Shown one piece after another: positions 48,500 to 59,811 of a DNA stretch of 64,000 nt. The position numbers were made by a program, and so were the translations under genes. The notes below the pieces were generated by a model. The model was not told the origin of the DNA, did no database searches, and saw nothing but the letters and a program-made list of their open reading frames with translations. Positions within the stretch are counted from its first letter, which is position 1; the number at the start of each line of letters is the position of its first letter. Origin of the DNA: Apostichopus japonicus (taxonomy: Eukaryota; Echinodermata; Holothuroidea; Aspidochirotida; Stichopodidae); contig NC_092580.1 of the NCBI RefSeq assembly GCF_037975245.1, forward strand, positions 7,602,501 to 7,666,500, given 5' to 3'.

Positions 48500-51400
48500 C
48501 TATAGAACAGGAACAGATAAAATCGGTATGCTGCTGCAGACGGAAGCAATAAATGCAAAATAAACTAAATTAGAAAAAAATATTAATAGATAAAAGAGGG
48601 TTTGACATTCTTATTGTAACTTCCTCAGCGTCAAACAATTCTTGTTATATAAATAAAAGGAATGATAAACATACTTTGATCCTGTCGTTATAAGTTGATC
48701 GGGAATAAAACCAGATTTGTAATTTACGTTCGTCGATCGTTTTAAAGTAGGCCTATCAGTGTTGTAGTCATTGGTATAGTGTCTTGCGCCATCACCAGTT
48801 AAAGAGGTACATTGTTTTATCTGAGGCATGAAATTAAAGCAAATATTGATAAGGGTGACGACGGGACATTTTACAGAGGGCAGGATATGAAAACCCCTTT
48901 CGGGTGGTTGACTCAGGTGGGATGAAATCAGTAAGGATTCCAAATTGTATTTATAAAATTAGTTTTAATCTTTGCTGTATACGCGAGTGAAAATAAATCA
49001 ACGGAATTTCGCTCGACTAACTACCAACTTCATCTTAAATTACTGAGTCGATCAGGAAGTTTTCATCTTGTGGGAATTACAATTTTAAAAGCAACACGAA
49101 ATAAGATACCGATGGTACGTTGTATTTATAATTTAGGCATTAGCCGGACACAAAATTCCAACCAGATATTGTTCGCTTCATTACGGTATGACTAATACAC
49201 ACATTTTTGTAATCATGGAACCAAAACCGTGACGGAAAAATACGACTTTCTGTATGTGTGTGTTTGTAAATATTTAAAATCGAGAAATATTCACTGAGTC
49301 GGTCGAACCTACGTATCGGAACTAAAAATTTACAAAAAAAAAAAAATAATAATAAGCGTGAAATTTCAACCGTTTTGGCACATTTCCACTGGAAAAAGGG
49401 AAGTTTAATCACGTAGCTGAACTTTGTATATGTCTCTATGACGTCATCACAGATGAATACATTGTTTAAATCCTTGTTTAGTATCAACAGACGGGGGCTG
49501 TTCTGTTAAAGGCTAAACATGACCACAAACATCAGCAATATTTCCGCCATAGATAACACAGACGTACTCACTTCCCATTCTGTGTACAAACATATCATCA
49601 CGTTACGGATACAGGTTTGTGACTGGCTGTTGTGTTGTGCATGACAATATTTACTTACAAAACGGTAGCCTTTAAATACCATAACTGCTTTGAATGAATG
49701 AGTGTTTCGAATATTGCCAAACGAGTTGGTTCCATTCGTTGCATTTTTTTTTTGTCCGAAACAAATTAATCATGTGATATAGGTTAAATTTACAGTAGTG
49801 CAACATAGCGTTCGTAATTAGTTTCAAGATGGTCAACGTTAAGGGTGGGGGATGGGCCATCAAATAAAACCTACGGAAGTTTACAGCTGTTTATGAAAGC
49901 ATTCTTACTCTGCAAAGATTGCTGCATATAGCCAAAACTATATATATATATATATATATTTGGCTGAATTAACAGTGTAAACTTCACGCAACCCCTGCCG
50001 TGAATATAATTTAATTGTTTAAGAAGTAAATTAATCTTTAAGAAATATAAATATAAGGCAAAGAAAAGAGAAGCTTATACTAGCTCAAACTCCAATCTTG
50101 ATTGCTCGTTTCGTTGCTGAGATACTGAAATACTATAGCCTACATTGCACAATAATTGTGACGGTAAAACACATAGGGCCTATACAACGCATCTAACTAT
50201 CGTAGCTTTTCTCTGTTTATATGTTTCCTTTAAATCTCAGCATGTGCTATTCCTTTTACAGTAGGCTTTATATTACATAATAATAATAATTCCACAGTAT
50301 ATACCATGGCTGTTAGTCTATTACACATTAGCGATGTTTCCCATAGAGTTTACATTCAGCCACAAATATCGCGTTAGTTCAATGACACCGTCAAAGGGAG
50401 CATCTGTATATTACATTAACTATTTGCTCTCCATACTGACCCAGGGGCAACGTACATACGGTTAACACATTACTCCCTGGCTACAAAACATGCAACGGCA
50501 ACCTGTTCTTTCTTGTCTATTTACAATAAGGATATGCTCAAGAAACATTCCAATATCCACGGCCTGATGGGTGGAACATTTTACGACATTTCTCACGTGT
50601 GATATGTCGTCTCTCGGGTTGGAGAGAAGAGCTCACATATAATCGGAATCGCGATCGCAAGTGGCTAAGTAGTACTTGGGTCATCTTCGGGAAACTATGT
50701 TTTAATCGATTATCAACATGTTTCACAGTACTGCTATGTGTTCTCTGCTATCTTATATAGGCTATGTCAGTATAGAGAAAGCACGAAATACTCACAACAC
50801 ATCACTACCTACATGTCAATATCATGTAGTAATCTCCTATACTTCTTACTACAATCAAACAGCCGGGATTGTTTAGTCAGCCATCCCCGCTCTTGAGTTG
50901 ACAAAGAAGTTTAAGACCAGATCTTTAATTGCTTATCCTTTGTCAATGTCCTTTGTAAATATTCTAAATGCTTGTAAACAGCCCTTAATCCCAGTATAAG
51001 TTTGTTTAAGCTGCTGTCCTATGCTGAACAAATACAAAACGCTCTTTCATTTTCTGCATACACAAAGTTCGCTTTAATCTTATCTTCGATTGGATGTCAA
51101 TTTCTGATGACTTCAGGAGACAGAAGTAGCTGCATGACGTCAGATGAAATTATAAATCACGACGAATACATACCCCCTCTTTCTTCCTGCTATGCCGACC
51201 TTTAATGGGATATGGCTCCTTCTATACAAGGCTAAGTAGGCTTAAAACAGATCAGTCAACACGAACTCCATTGAACCTTTGCACACCCCCCCCCCATACC
51301 CCGAATAAGAACATTCAAAACATAACAAATTTTTGCCCCCCCCCCATAAATTTGGTATATCTCCCTCTTGAGGATCGAACAGGGTACATATATGTGTATG

Positions 51401-52098
51401 GTATGCCTTGTGACGTCACACTTTTTAACAACCAATTCCATACCTGTATGACATCAAATTACCTCGCTATTTGTGATTTTTTTGGTCTCTCATTTATTTT
51501 CGAACCGAGCTTATAGCTTCACGTAAATAGTAAGACAGAAGGTTCATCGGACAAAACTAAGTGTAAATAGATCAAGATACGTATGCTGAAAGTGAAACCT
51601 CTTCTACATACATCCAATTTGAACTAATTTTTCAATCATTTCATGCACTTTGCTAACATATCCCAAAGACTTTCAACATTTGCTAACCTGAGACATGATT
51701 TCACAACGACTTTTCTTATCCGTCAATTAACGCCAGCATGTGTTACTTTACACTTGATACGCACACTACTATTGACAATGAGTCAGGATTTCCTTTTCAT
51801 CCGGCCACATTGTATCGTATACCATGCAGTTCACCGCAAGTAAATAATGAATGTATACATCTACCCGATGGCGCGTCATGACTACCGTAGTAGCTTCCGG
51901 GCTTACTTTTGTCATATAAGTTAACTCGGTTAACCATAGAGTTAGTCATTCTTCATTGATCTTAAGTTAAACCATCCCTTCGTGATTGTCTACAGAACGG
52001 TTGCTGGACCCTTTTCTTTTCTTGTTTTTTCTCTCTCTCTACTCAGTATCTGTCTTGGAGTACTGACTAGACCACTCTACACTTTCCTGTTCTCACAG

Positions 52099-52214
52099 AA
52101 GTTTCGATTTTTTTTATAAGGACAGTAAATTGTTTTAGCAAAGGAATAAACCATGAGGTTCCTCCAGTTTATTTTAGCGCTGGTCCCGTTAGTTGTGGAG
52201 TATACCATCGCCGG
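52099..52214 (+). CDS. Signal-peptide exon of an unidentified gene (coding 52153-52214)
   Basis: A good acceptor (ctttcctgttctcacag) ends at 52098 and a strong donor (CCGG|GTAAGT) follows 52214. The ATG at 52153 has an in-frame TAA six bases upstream. The 20 codons encode MRFLQFILALVPLVVEYTIA plus two bases, a basic residue followed by a hydrophobic core, as in a signal peptide. It therefore looks like the first coding exon of a secreted or membrane protein, spliced to a non-coding exon upstream. I do not recognise the protein, and the next exon is not certain. Confidence 0.5.
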
Positions 52215-53058
52215 GTAAGTGGTTTTTGTTACATTATTTATTTATTTATTAATATTATTTTTGTTTTGCTTGTATATTACTTTGATTTCTCTCCAATATT
52301 TAACCCTGTACTTGACAGTGTCGACATGCGCATGAGTGATAACTTTGAATAGCAGAAAACTTGGTGTTAAGACAAACAAAATTACGGTACACCTTGCACC
52401 ACTATCTCTGTAAACAAAGATAACCTAATTATGTAATCAATGTGTGAAATATCTTGAATATTGGGTTTCTGTCAACACGGATTCTTATGAAACAAGAAAT
52501 TCCATTATCTTTCTAACGTGTTGAGTTTTACGGCAATCACGAAGACAAGTAGCGAGAAGGTGAACCTCAGATTGTAAGATAAACGAGCTTGGGGTTTTGA
52601 GAATTAGAATCTTGGAGTTGACGTTTGTAAGACGGAAAACCTGGCTGGCCTTATCGAGCAGTTAACAAACTTCTTTAAAACTCCACCCCCTCCCTACCCT
52701 CACCGTCTCCCCTTCACGTTGCCTCCCCGAGTATGTTAAACGACAACAGCATGGTCACCTGTGGTCAAGCATAAACAACATGGAGCTATATAGTACAGTA
52801 AATTCAAAGAATTTCTGTCTGGCCCACATTCATGATACGTTATACGTACGTTTGTACATCCATGATACGTTTGTATCTGTCTGGCCTACATTCATCCGAT
52901 CCGTTCTAATTTTTGATAAGAAAAGAAAGAATAGAAAACTTTTGAAAGGAAAACTTTTGGTGCTTTTCATAAACACGGGGATGGGTTTGCTGAATCTAAA
53001 TTATTTAAGCTAATAATTATGGCCTTATGATGGCATTGGTCAGGGTAGAAAAAGTGTA

Positions 53059-53098
<40 letters not shown>

Positions 53099-55190
53099 CT
53101 ATCTATATACAAAACTTAGCATGTATGTCTATCGATTAATTTATACATGCTGTTTGCTTCTGACATTTGTCACGTGCCAATGCGTTGGCCGTACTAGTAC
53201 ACAGTATGAAGTCCACTTGTGGCCAATGACTTGCAACTCGTTAAATTGATAATAATTATAAAGAGTACAACCGTGTGTCAGAGAATTATCTCTGACTTAG
53301 GCCATGCAGACATCTTAAATATCCGGTCAAGTGAATGTAACTCAACCGGCACTAAAAGACTGAAACCACCCAAACTATGTTGAGCTGGCAATGAGGGGGA
53401 GTGAGTGGGGGAAGGGGGAAGGGTGTGGAATTTTCATACGATATGATCTCCAAATGTGGATTACTGTTGCAGGTTTATACATATCGGAATATGTTATCGC
53501 ATATGTTATGAGTCCTACAGGAAAGTGAGCCTAGCCGTAATAACAATGCCGTAATAATAATTGATAAAGTGTGGAGGGTCGACCTCTAAAGTATAGAAAC
53601 ATGAAATGTAACGCTTCCAACAATCAAATAAAATCATGTTGACACTTGGAAGCAAATACCGTTGGATCCCTAAAGATGATATTAGTTAGCTTGTAACCTG
53701 TGGATACTTTGGGGAGGTTATACTGACATTCGTTTAACCTACAACTAATTTGGTCGGTTTCTGGATTTAGATGCGTTGCCATTTCTCATCTCATCAGAGG
53801 TACCACTGACATTTGTGGTGGTGCAAACTTTGCTTGGTGCGCAGGCGCAGTCATTACTTATCACATGGACTTAGTTTATAAACAATCTGGTTGAGTACAT
53901 GGCAAAACAACATGCACTCCTTATATGAGTTTCTGACGTCATTGTTCGAGAAGAGCTATCATCTCTAATGTACAACCATGGAGCCACAACCACGCTACAT
54001 GGCATAACATGGTATAGCATGTTACCCGTGTCCCATATGTATAAGGATATTCACCTACAGTCAGTAGCAGTATAAAAGGAGGGGACGCAGTGACGTATAC
54101 ACGGGGAAAGCATCCCCAAAACTGCTCCCTTTAACCCATTCCCTCCATTTTTTCAAAAGTTTCGTTAGAAACTTAACCCACTTTATAAACAAAGACACGC
54201 TTTGTTATCAGATGAGTAATTCTCTCACTCAAACATTTTGAAAATGTTCGATGGTTTTTATATGGTGAACATTAAACTAACAATATGTCGACAAATTGAT
54301 CTTTAGTAACCTAGCACGTACACATGTATAGGCTGAAAGTAATAGGTTGTGTACAAACTATGTAGAATCGATAACCAACCAGGACACCTGAGCGTATACT
54401 TAGATTATATGCTAAGATCTTTAAAGGTGAACGTAGATAGTTTGTAAGACTAGACTTGCTGTGTTAACCAAACACGTAAGAACAAAAAGATACGAGATAT
54501 TAAACGTACATATGTGACTGTTTACGTGAAGGGGTGGAGGGGTGGTGGGGTAGAGGGGTGGAGGGGAAGGTGGGGAGGCGACAGGAGTCAGGAGTCAGCA
54601 CAATGCCCAGTGGCGTTGACACTGATGCCTGTGTTGGCCCACATCCCACGGCGCCTACTGGTGTCTGTTGTGACTGAAGGCCCTTGGATTTATGCCAAGC
54701 CCCCTCCTCGACACCTCATTCAGATGAAATTGTGAGCCGGTGAACAAAATTGATCATTTTCATAATCCTGCTTATGCCACCCAATCCTCCCGTATAGGAA
54801 TGCTGATGTAGTGAAATCACAATATATTGGGTATAGGCTCATGTTACTTTATGCGAATCTCTCCGTATGTAACGCTTGAAGTACATTTCAGTTCAGTTTT
54901 AGGTAAGTGTTACTCTGAGCAAGTCATGTTATACCGTATTCACACAACACTGGATGACAGTAAATAAAATATAGCCAGCTCTATACTGAAAATCCAGCAT
55001 TCCGCTGGTCAATGACACGTTTAGGCGGTAAAAAAGTCATCCCCTTAGCTCATATTATTACGGACAACACAGGTGATTCGTCGAAAGTTTTAAGCCAATA
55101 AAAATGACCGTCAGCTGACGTCTTAACTGTTAGCGTATAGAATTACGGCACAACCATACACGATATATGCCACCCACGGTGATTTTCCGT
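52215..55190. other. Presumed first intron and flank, no certain exon
   Basis: AT-rich with a (TA)n tract at 53059-53091. One possible in-phase continuation at 53473-53524 is described under findings. The 73-codon plus-strand frame at 54514-54735 begins in a G-rich simple tract and has no pyrimidine-rich acceptor. Confidence 0.35.
53059..53091. repeat. (TA)n microsatellite
   Basis: About 15 TA units flanked by tatatttatatat and tatgtatatac. Confidence 0.9.
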
Positions 55191-55197
55191 CACTTAC

Positions 55198-55308
55198 CAC
55201 AGGGTCGAAATTAGCACCTTGACAGTGACCCGACACGACAGAAAGTGGTCTCCTTGACTCATCAGCAGGTATAGGAACACCTCTCACAGGGCAAACAAGC
55301 AAGAGAGG
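55198..55308 (-). other. Exon-like segment, minus strand
   Basis: An acceptor with a T-run (ttttttttgcgaataaacag) and a strong donor (CCTGTG|GTAAGT) bound 111 bases. One frame is fully open (37 codons, PLLLVCPVRGVPIPADESRR then a segment with GHCQGANFDPV), phase 0 at both ends. I recognise no family. With 55792-55882 it could form part of a minus-strand transcript. Confidence 0.3.
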
Positions 55309-55791
55309 CTGTTTATTCGCAAAAAAAGGTGACAAAAAACATTATTATTGCTAACAGATAGAACTGCCCGGAGTGACACCGGTGCAACACTTACTAAACA
55401 TGTCAATTGGATTCTTTTAAACCGGACTCTGCGTGATATCACGGATCTGAGTAGTGATAACCAAAAGTATAGTCACAAGGGCAATTAGTATCGTCACGTA
55501 GTCGGGTTGTGAACTCAACAGATTGATGGTGTGAGGTAATTGGGATGAGGTAATGAAGGGGGGGGGGGCAACTATGGGCCACGCTAAATAGCAGGCCGTA
55601 TCATTGAGTACATAACCTTTCTCTAAAACGGTATATTTGTTGTGATACGGAGGGAAAAATTATATTTATAAGGCAAAGTTATGTAAATATGTGGGGGAAG
55701 AGGAAGCATGAGTGTTGTATGATTCACGATCCATCATGGAGCACCCGTCGTTTAAAAATATAGAATAATTCCAGGAAAAGCCTGGACTTAC

Positions 55792-55882
55792 CTTACAAAG
55801 CGGCGTATAGCGGTGACGGAAGTTACATCTTCTAGTCTTTCACTGAGATCGTTGCTTTAAACTCGTTCTTCTTGTCGTGTAG
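55792..55882 (-). other. Exon-like segment, minus strand, non-coding
   Basis: A good acceptor (ttgtgttttattccag) and donor (TAAG|GTAAGT) bound 91 bases that have stops in all three frames. If real, it is a UTR or lncRNA exon, lying 5' of the segment at 55198-55308 on the same strand. Confidence 0.3.
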
Positions 55883-55936
55883 CTGGAATAAAACACAAAT
55901 TAACGAATCGGTTAACCTATGAGTAACAATGACTAT

Positions 55937-56192
55937 ATTTACACCACATTAATCACTATCGCCTATACGCCGGTGCATTTCAATCATAAGGTCCCCGGTT
56001 CGAGTTACTCCCAGATTAATGTATGTCGTCCAGTTACAGAGTTGTTGACAATTAACAATTCATAATCATGGACGTTAAATATGAATGTACGAGACTGACT
56101 TCGGTCAGCTTGCGGCTTTGAGAAGCCAATTAGGCTTCTTCGCGAGTTCCTGCTTACAGGAGGATCTAAAATACATACATACAAACATACGT
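55937..56192 (+). mobile_element. tRNA-derived SINE, copy B
   Basis: Shares with copy A (9811-10058, opposite strand) the segment 'tttcaatcataaggtccccg' and the B box ggttcgagt. It also shares the 'gtatgtcgtccagttacaga' body and the tail 'cgcgagttcctg' ending in acatacatac. Its pol III head is diverged, so it is likely inactive. Confidence 0.75.
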
Positions 56193-58727
56193 TTTATATG
56201 GGTATTTTTGTCCTACCTGTATGCCTGAAGCAGATTCATTAATTGCTTGTGCGCATGAATTAATTTAACGTCCTCGTGGGCTTTCCATGCAGAACGTTCA
56301 AGATTTAAAAATGTTTATATTTGAAGTTCTAGCAAGTTGATAAAACCCTTAGCTCATATTTTGTATATGCATATATAACGTGTATCACCAGGAATCACTG
56401 TATGCTGCTCTAATTATTCATCATGTGACTTCAATGAAACAAAACAGAGGTCAGATTAATGAATTAATTGGCGAAACTAAGGAAATGCTTCCCATCAAAC
56501 TGATGTTATTAGTTCAACTTAAAGACCTCGAAGATAAAAGTGTTGGCGAGATCCGGTATGGGAGACTGTTTTCATGGCTGATACAATGAACAAACTTCCC
56601 CTAAATGACTCGTAGGAATAGAAAACAGAGTATGTTCTTGGAAACATATATTAATATACTCAAAACAGAATATGTTAATAAACTATTTCACGTAATCGTT
56701 ATATATTTGATATCAGGTGATCGTAAATTAATTGAAATAAACACTACATGACTGGTAATTGGATCACGGTATCATTTCGCCCAAATCGGAACATGGGTTC
56801 ATTAGAAGAGTCGGAAAGGGATCTGAACATGCAGAGACAAAGGGCGGGTGGTGCACAAGGGGGGGGGGGTGGGATTGGGTTAAGCTCCTCTTCTTAACCC
56901 TTCATATACTTAAACACAATAGGGCCGGAAGTAACGAAAGTAAGAATGATCCAACTTAGTATAGGAATAATTTGATCGAAATGGCACAACCCGAGATACT
57001 ATAGTCTGCAGGACAGGTGGGGGGGGGGGGGTAAGAGAACCCCCCTAAACAAATAAAAGCGTTATTTCGCCGAACTGATACATTCTCAAGCCCTTCTCGG
57101 CCTAACACAGGGGACTGTGATTACGTGGTCATACTCACGTGTCCCTATACTGTAGTGTAGATTTACGATTTAGAATGTAAACTACGCGTGGTGGTGGGTT
57201 TGACATACATTTGGCAATAAACACGGCGTGCAGGATAAGTTTATCTGCATTGTTGAATACGTGTGTATCTAGGATTGCACACGTCCGAGCAGCACTGCGT
57301 TCACTACATCCAACTAATATCCTATATGTAGGTATAAGTTATACCACATCGAAGACTGAGAGTATTAATACAAGCCTCGAAAATCTCAATATCCCGACTT
57401 GGCAACTAATTGTTCCTTCGATCAGTTTCTTTCAATGCATTTTATTCGAATCCACGCTCCGTCGATTTAGAATCGTTCCAATATTCAATTGAACAGCGCT
57501 CTTTCAGATTTAGTTTTATGAACTTACGTAATCTTGGCTGCTAAGCCTTAAATGTTTCCACTTCATTCAGTGGCGTATGTATTGTTCGACTACAAGTGCT
57601 TACCCCTACGTAATCAAGCTTTGTTCGGGATCTACCGGAGTATTTCACGTTTCTTTATGTATATAAGTTATTGGAGATACTTCTTAAGAAAAGTCACCGA
57701 GAAAGAACCTGGGCACAAAAAAACAAATGACTGATCCGCTCTCAGCTCAACCCCAGTTCAACTAGATTGTGATCATAGCCAGGTGTGTATCATGAGTGCC
57801 TCAGTAAGGGAAAAAATACTACACATGATCTTTATAGCCAAAAGGCCGAAAAGTTATAGGAGAGCTGCCTTTACCAGCAGGCCTCTCCTTATAGACCAGT
57901 TATGATTGGATAGTTAAGTCATGGAAAATGACAGTATTAATTTCACCGCTGCTATGCAAAACGGTTTTTTTTTCAGCCCTATCGAATCCTATTACATGTT
58001 CAAAATATATCCTCTCGCAACGAACAGTAGCACTATTAAATCATTTTAATATATAATTAATTACCAAGTGACATTGTTCGCTTATCAACCTATAACCAAG
58101 ATCATAATTATGTAGTATATTTATTCCCTTTCCAAAGTGACTTGTGATATGTCACTTGACGCAACATCGCTATGATCACACGACATAGTCTCAGAGTCAG
58201 TGGACACTTTGTGGTTCAGAGTGGATCACGTTTTAATGGTTTCATGCCCATATTGTTCTGTTGTTGTTTTGGTTTTTTCTATTGTTCTTCTTTGAACTAT
58301 ATACAGTTAGGACATAATACGGCCCATGCAGGACCCGATAGCCTTCTCGGCTCGCACAGAGCCGCACCATTGCCTGTACCCACTATATAGCTAGTATATT
58401 TAGTTCACTGACGGCTGAGAAGACTTAGCCTTTTAGATATATATTCATATTTCCTTTCTAAATGACAAATACTTGTGACAGTCTATGATTGGCATATCAA
58501 AGGTTAACACATTCTGTGTTCAATTTACGCCAATAATAGCAACAAATGAAAATCATAGGCTACACTGCAGTCAAACACACAATGCATGACTTTTGACCTC
58601 CCCTACAGTCCAGTCAGTAATGTAAAATAGACACTATTTGAAATTTACTACACAAAATACTATTTAGGTAATACCAATTTAATTACACCAAACTATAAGG
58701 GCAGTGTTTGCAAGTGGAAACTATACG

Positions 58728-58945
58728 ACTAAATATTAAAGCATAGATATAGCCACCACGCTGATATAGCATCAAAGCTAGGAGGGTTAACATAAATTGT
58801 TGAAGTAGCCACCTAGTCAATAGCATCAAAGCTAGGACAGTGTAACAGTTAACATATAGTCTAAATGACTAGATATTAAAGTAAATACAGCTACCTCATC
58901 AATAGCATCAGAGCTATAGAAGGGGTGTGCAAAAGTTAACTTAAG
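58728..58945. repeat. Diverged ~75-bp tandem repeat, three copies
   Basis: 'atagcatcaaagctagga' followed by a 'gttaacat' segment recurs at about 58768, 58820 and 58902, with related flanks (actaaatattaaag / actagatattaaag). Confidence 0.6.
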
Positions 58946-59783
58946 GAAGAGTTACTCAAGAAAGATCAAGGAGCGCGCCATTTGCAATTCGCTGGATACT
59001 CTGCCTTAGGTTCCGCCCACCCTATCAAGCTGAACTCATCATTTATAAAGTTTATAGACGTGTACAAATGATTTGACAACTCCCGCAAGATTGCTCGGGT
59101 TTTATGCTGATATATTGTTGTAGATATATTTAACGATTTAAACACAAGACTTCCAGAGTCTGTAAATCTATTTATAATTGTTTTTTTACGTGATGATAAA
59201 CAGACGATTATGTTACTTTGTCAAGTTGAAGCTAGCAACCGTACAGTCACGCACCAAACATTCGTCCGGGAGATAATTTCGGTCCCCTACTTCCTGATCA
59301 GGATTCCTGTTACTCGTCAACTTGGTGAAGCTTTACGCATTGAAATCTTAAAGGTACCCCGAGCATTGGACCTGAAAATTATAGGCTGAGCATAGATTAC
59401 CTTACACTGGTATGTGAACTAACTGGGAATTCTCTTGTATTGTTAAAGCTAGGCTGAATTAATACGTTTCTACACTCTATTGCTCTCATTGTAAGTCACA
59501 TCTGGTGGAGACTCGACTTTAAGGTTGCCTAATCAATATCAACAATTATCGGCTGATAATACAAATTAAAAGAAACATACATGTGGTATTCGACAAAGTT
59601 ACATGGAATACACCAGAATAAATAGTGCATAATTGTGACATCACAGTGACGTAACAGGATATTGTTAAGCGCCACCCCCCAACCTCCCCCTCCCGAACTT
59701 TATCGTCAACGACAACTCGTCAACGACAATTCGTAGCCGTCATCAAAGACCGTTGGTGTGGTTGTATCTGACAATGATTTGAC

Positions 59784-59811
59784 CAGGGAGTTGTTATGGA
59801 ACAACTCCCTG
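59784..59811. repeat. Perfect short hairpin
   Basis: CAGGGAGTTGTT (59784-59795), a four-base loop ATGG, and AACAACTCCCTG (59800-59811). Function unknown. Confidence 0.7.

Larger units (their letters stand above)
43936..52098. other. Gene-poor stretch
   Basis: No supported coding exon. It contains poly-C/poly-G runs (45608, 46193, 46366, 47052, 51287, 51338), the hairpin at 47435 and the (CA)n(TA)n tract at 48433. Open frames of 60-115 codons have no recognisable homology. Confidence 0.4.

Noticed and set aside
54514-54735. 73-codon plus-strand frame as second exon of the 52-kb gene
   Set aside because: It starts in a G-rich simple tract, and the AG upstream of the possible in-phase part lacks any pyrimidine tract.
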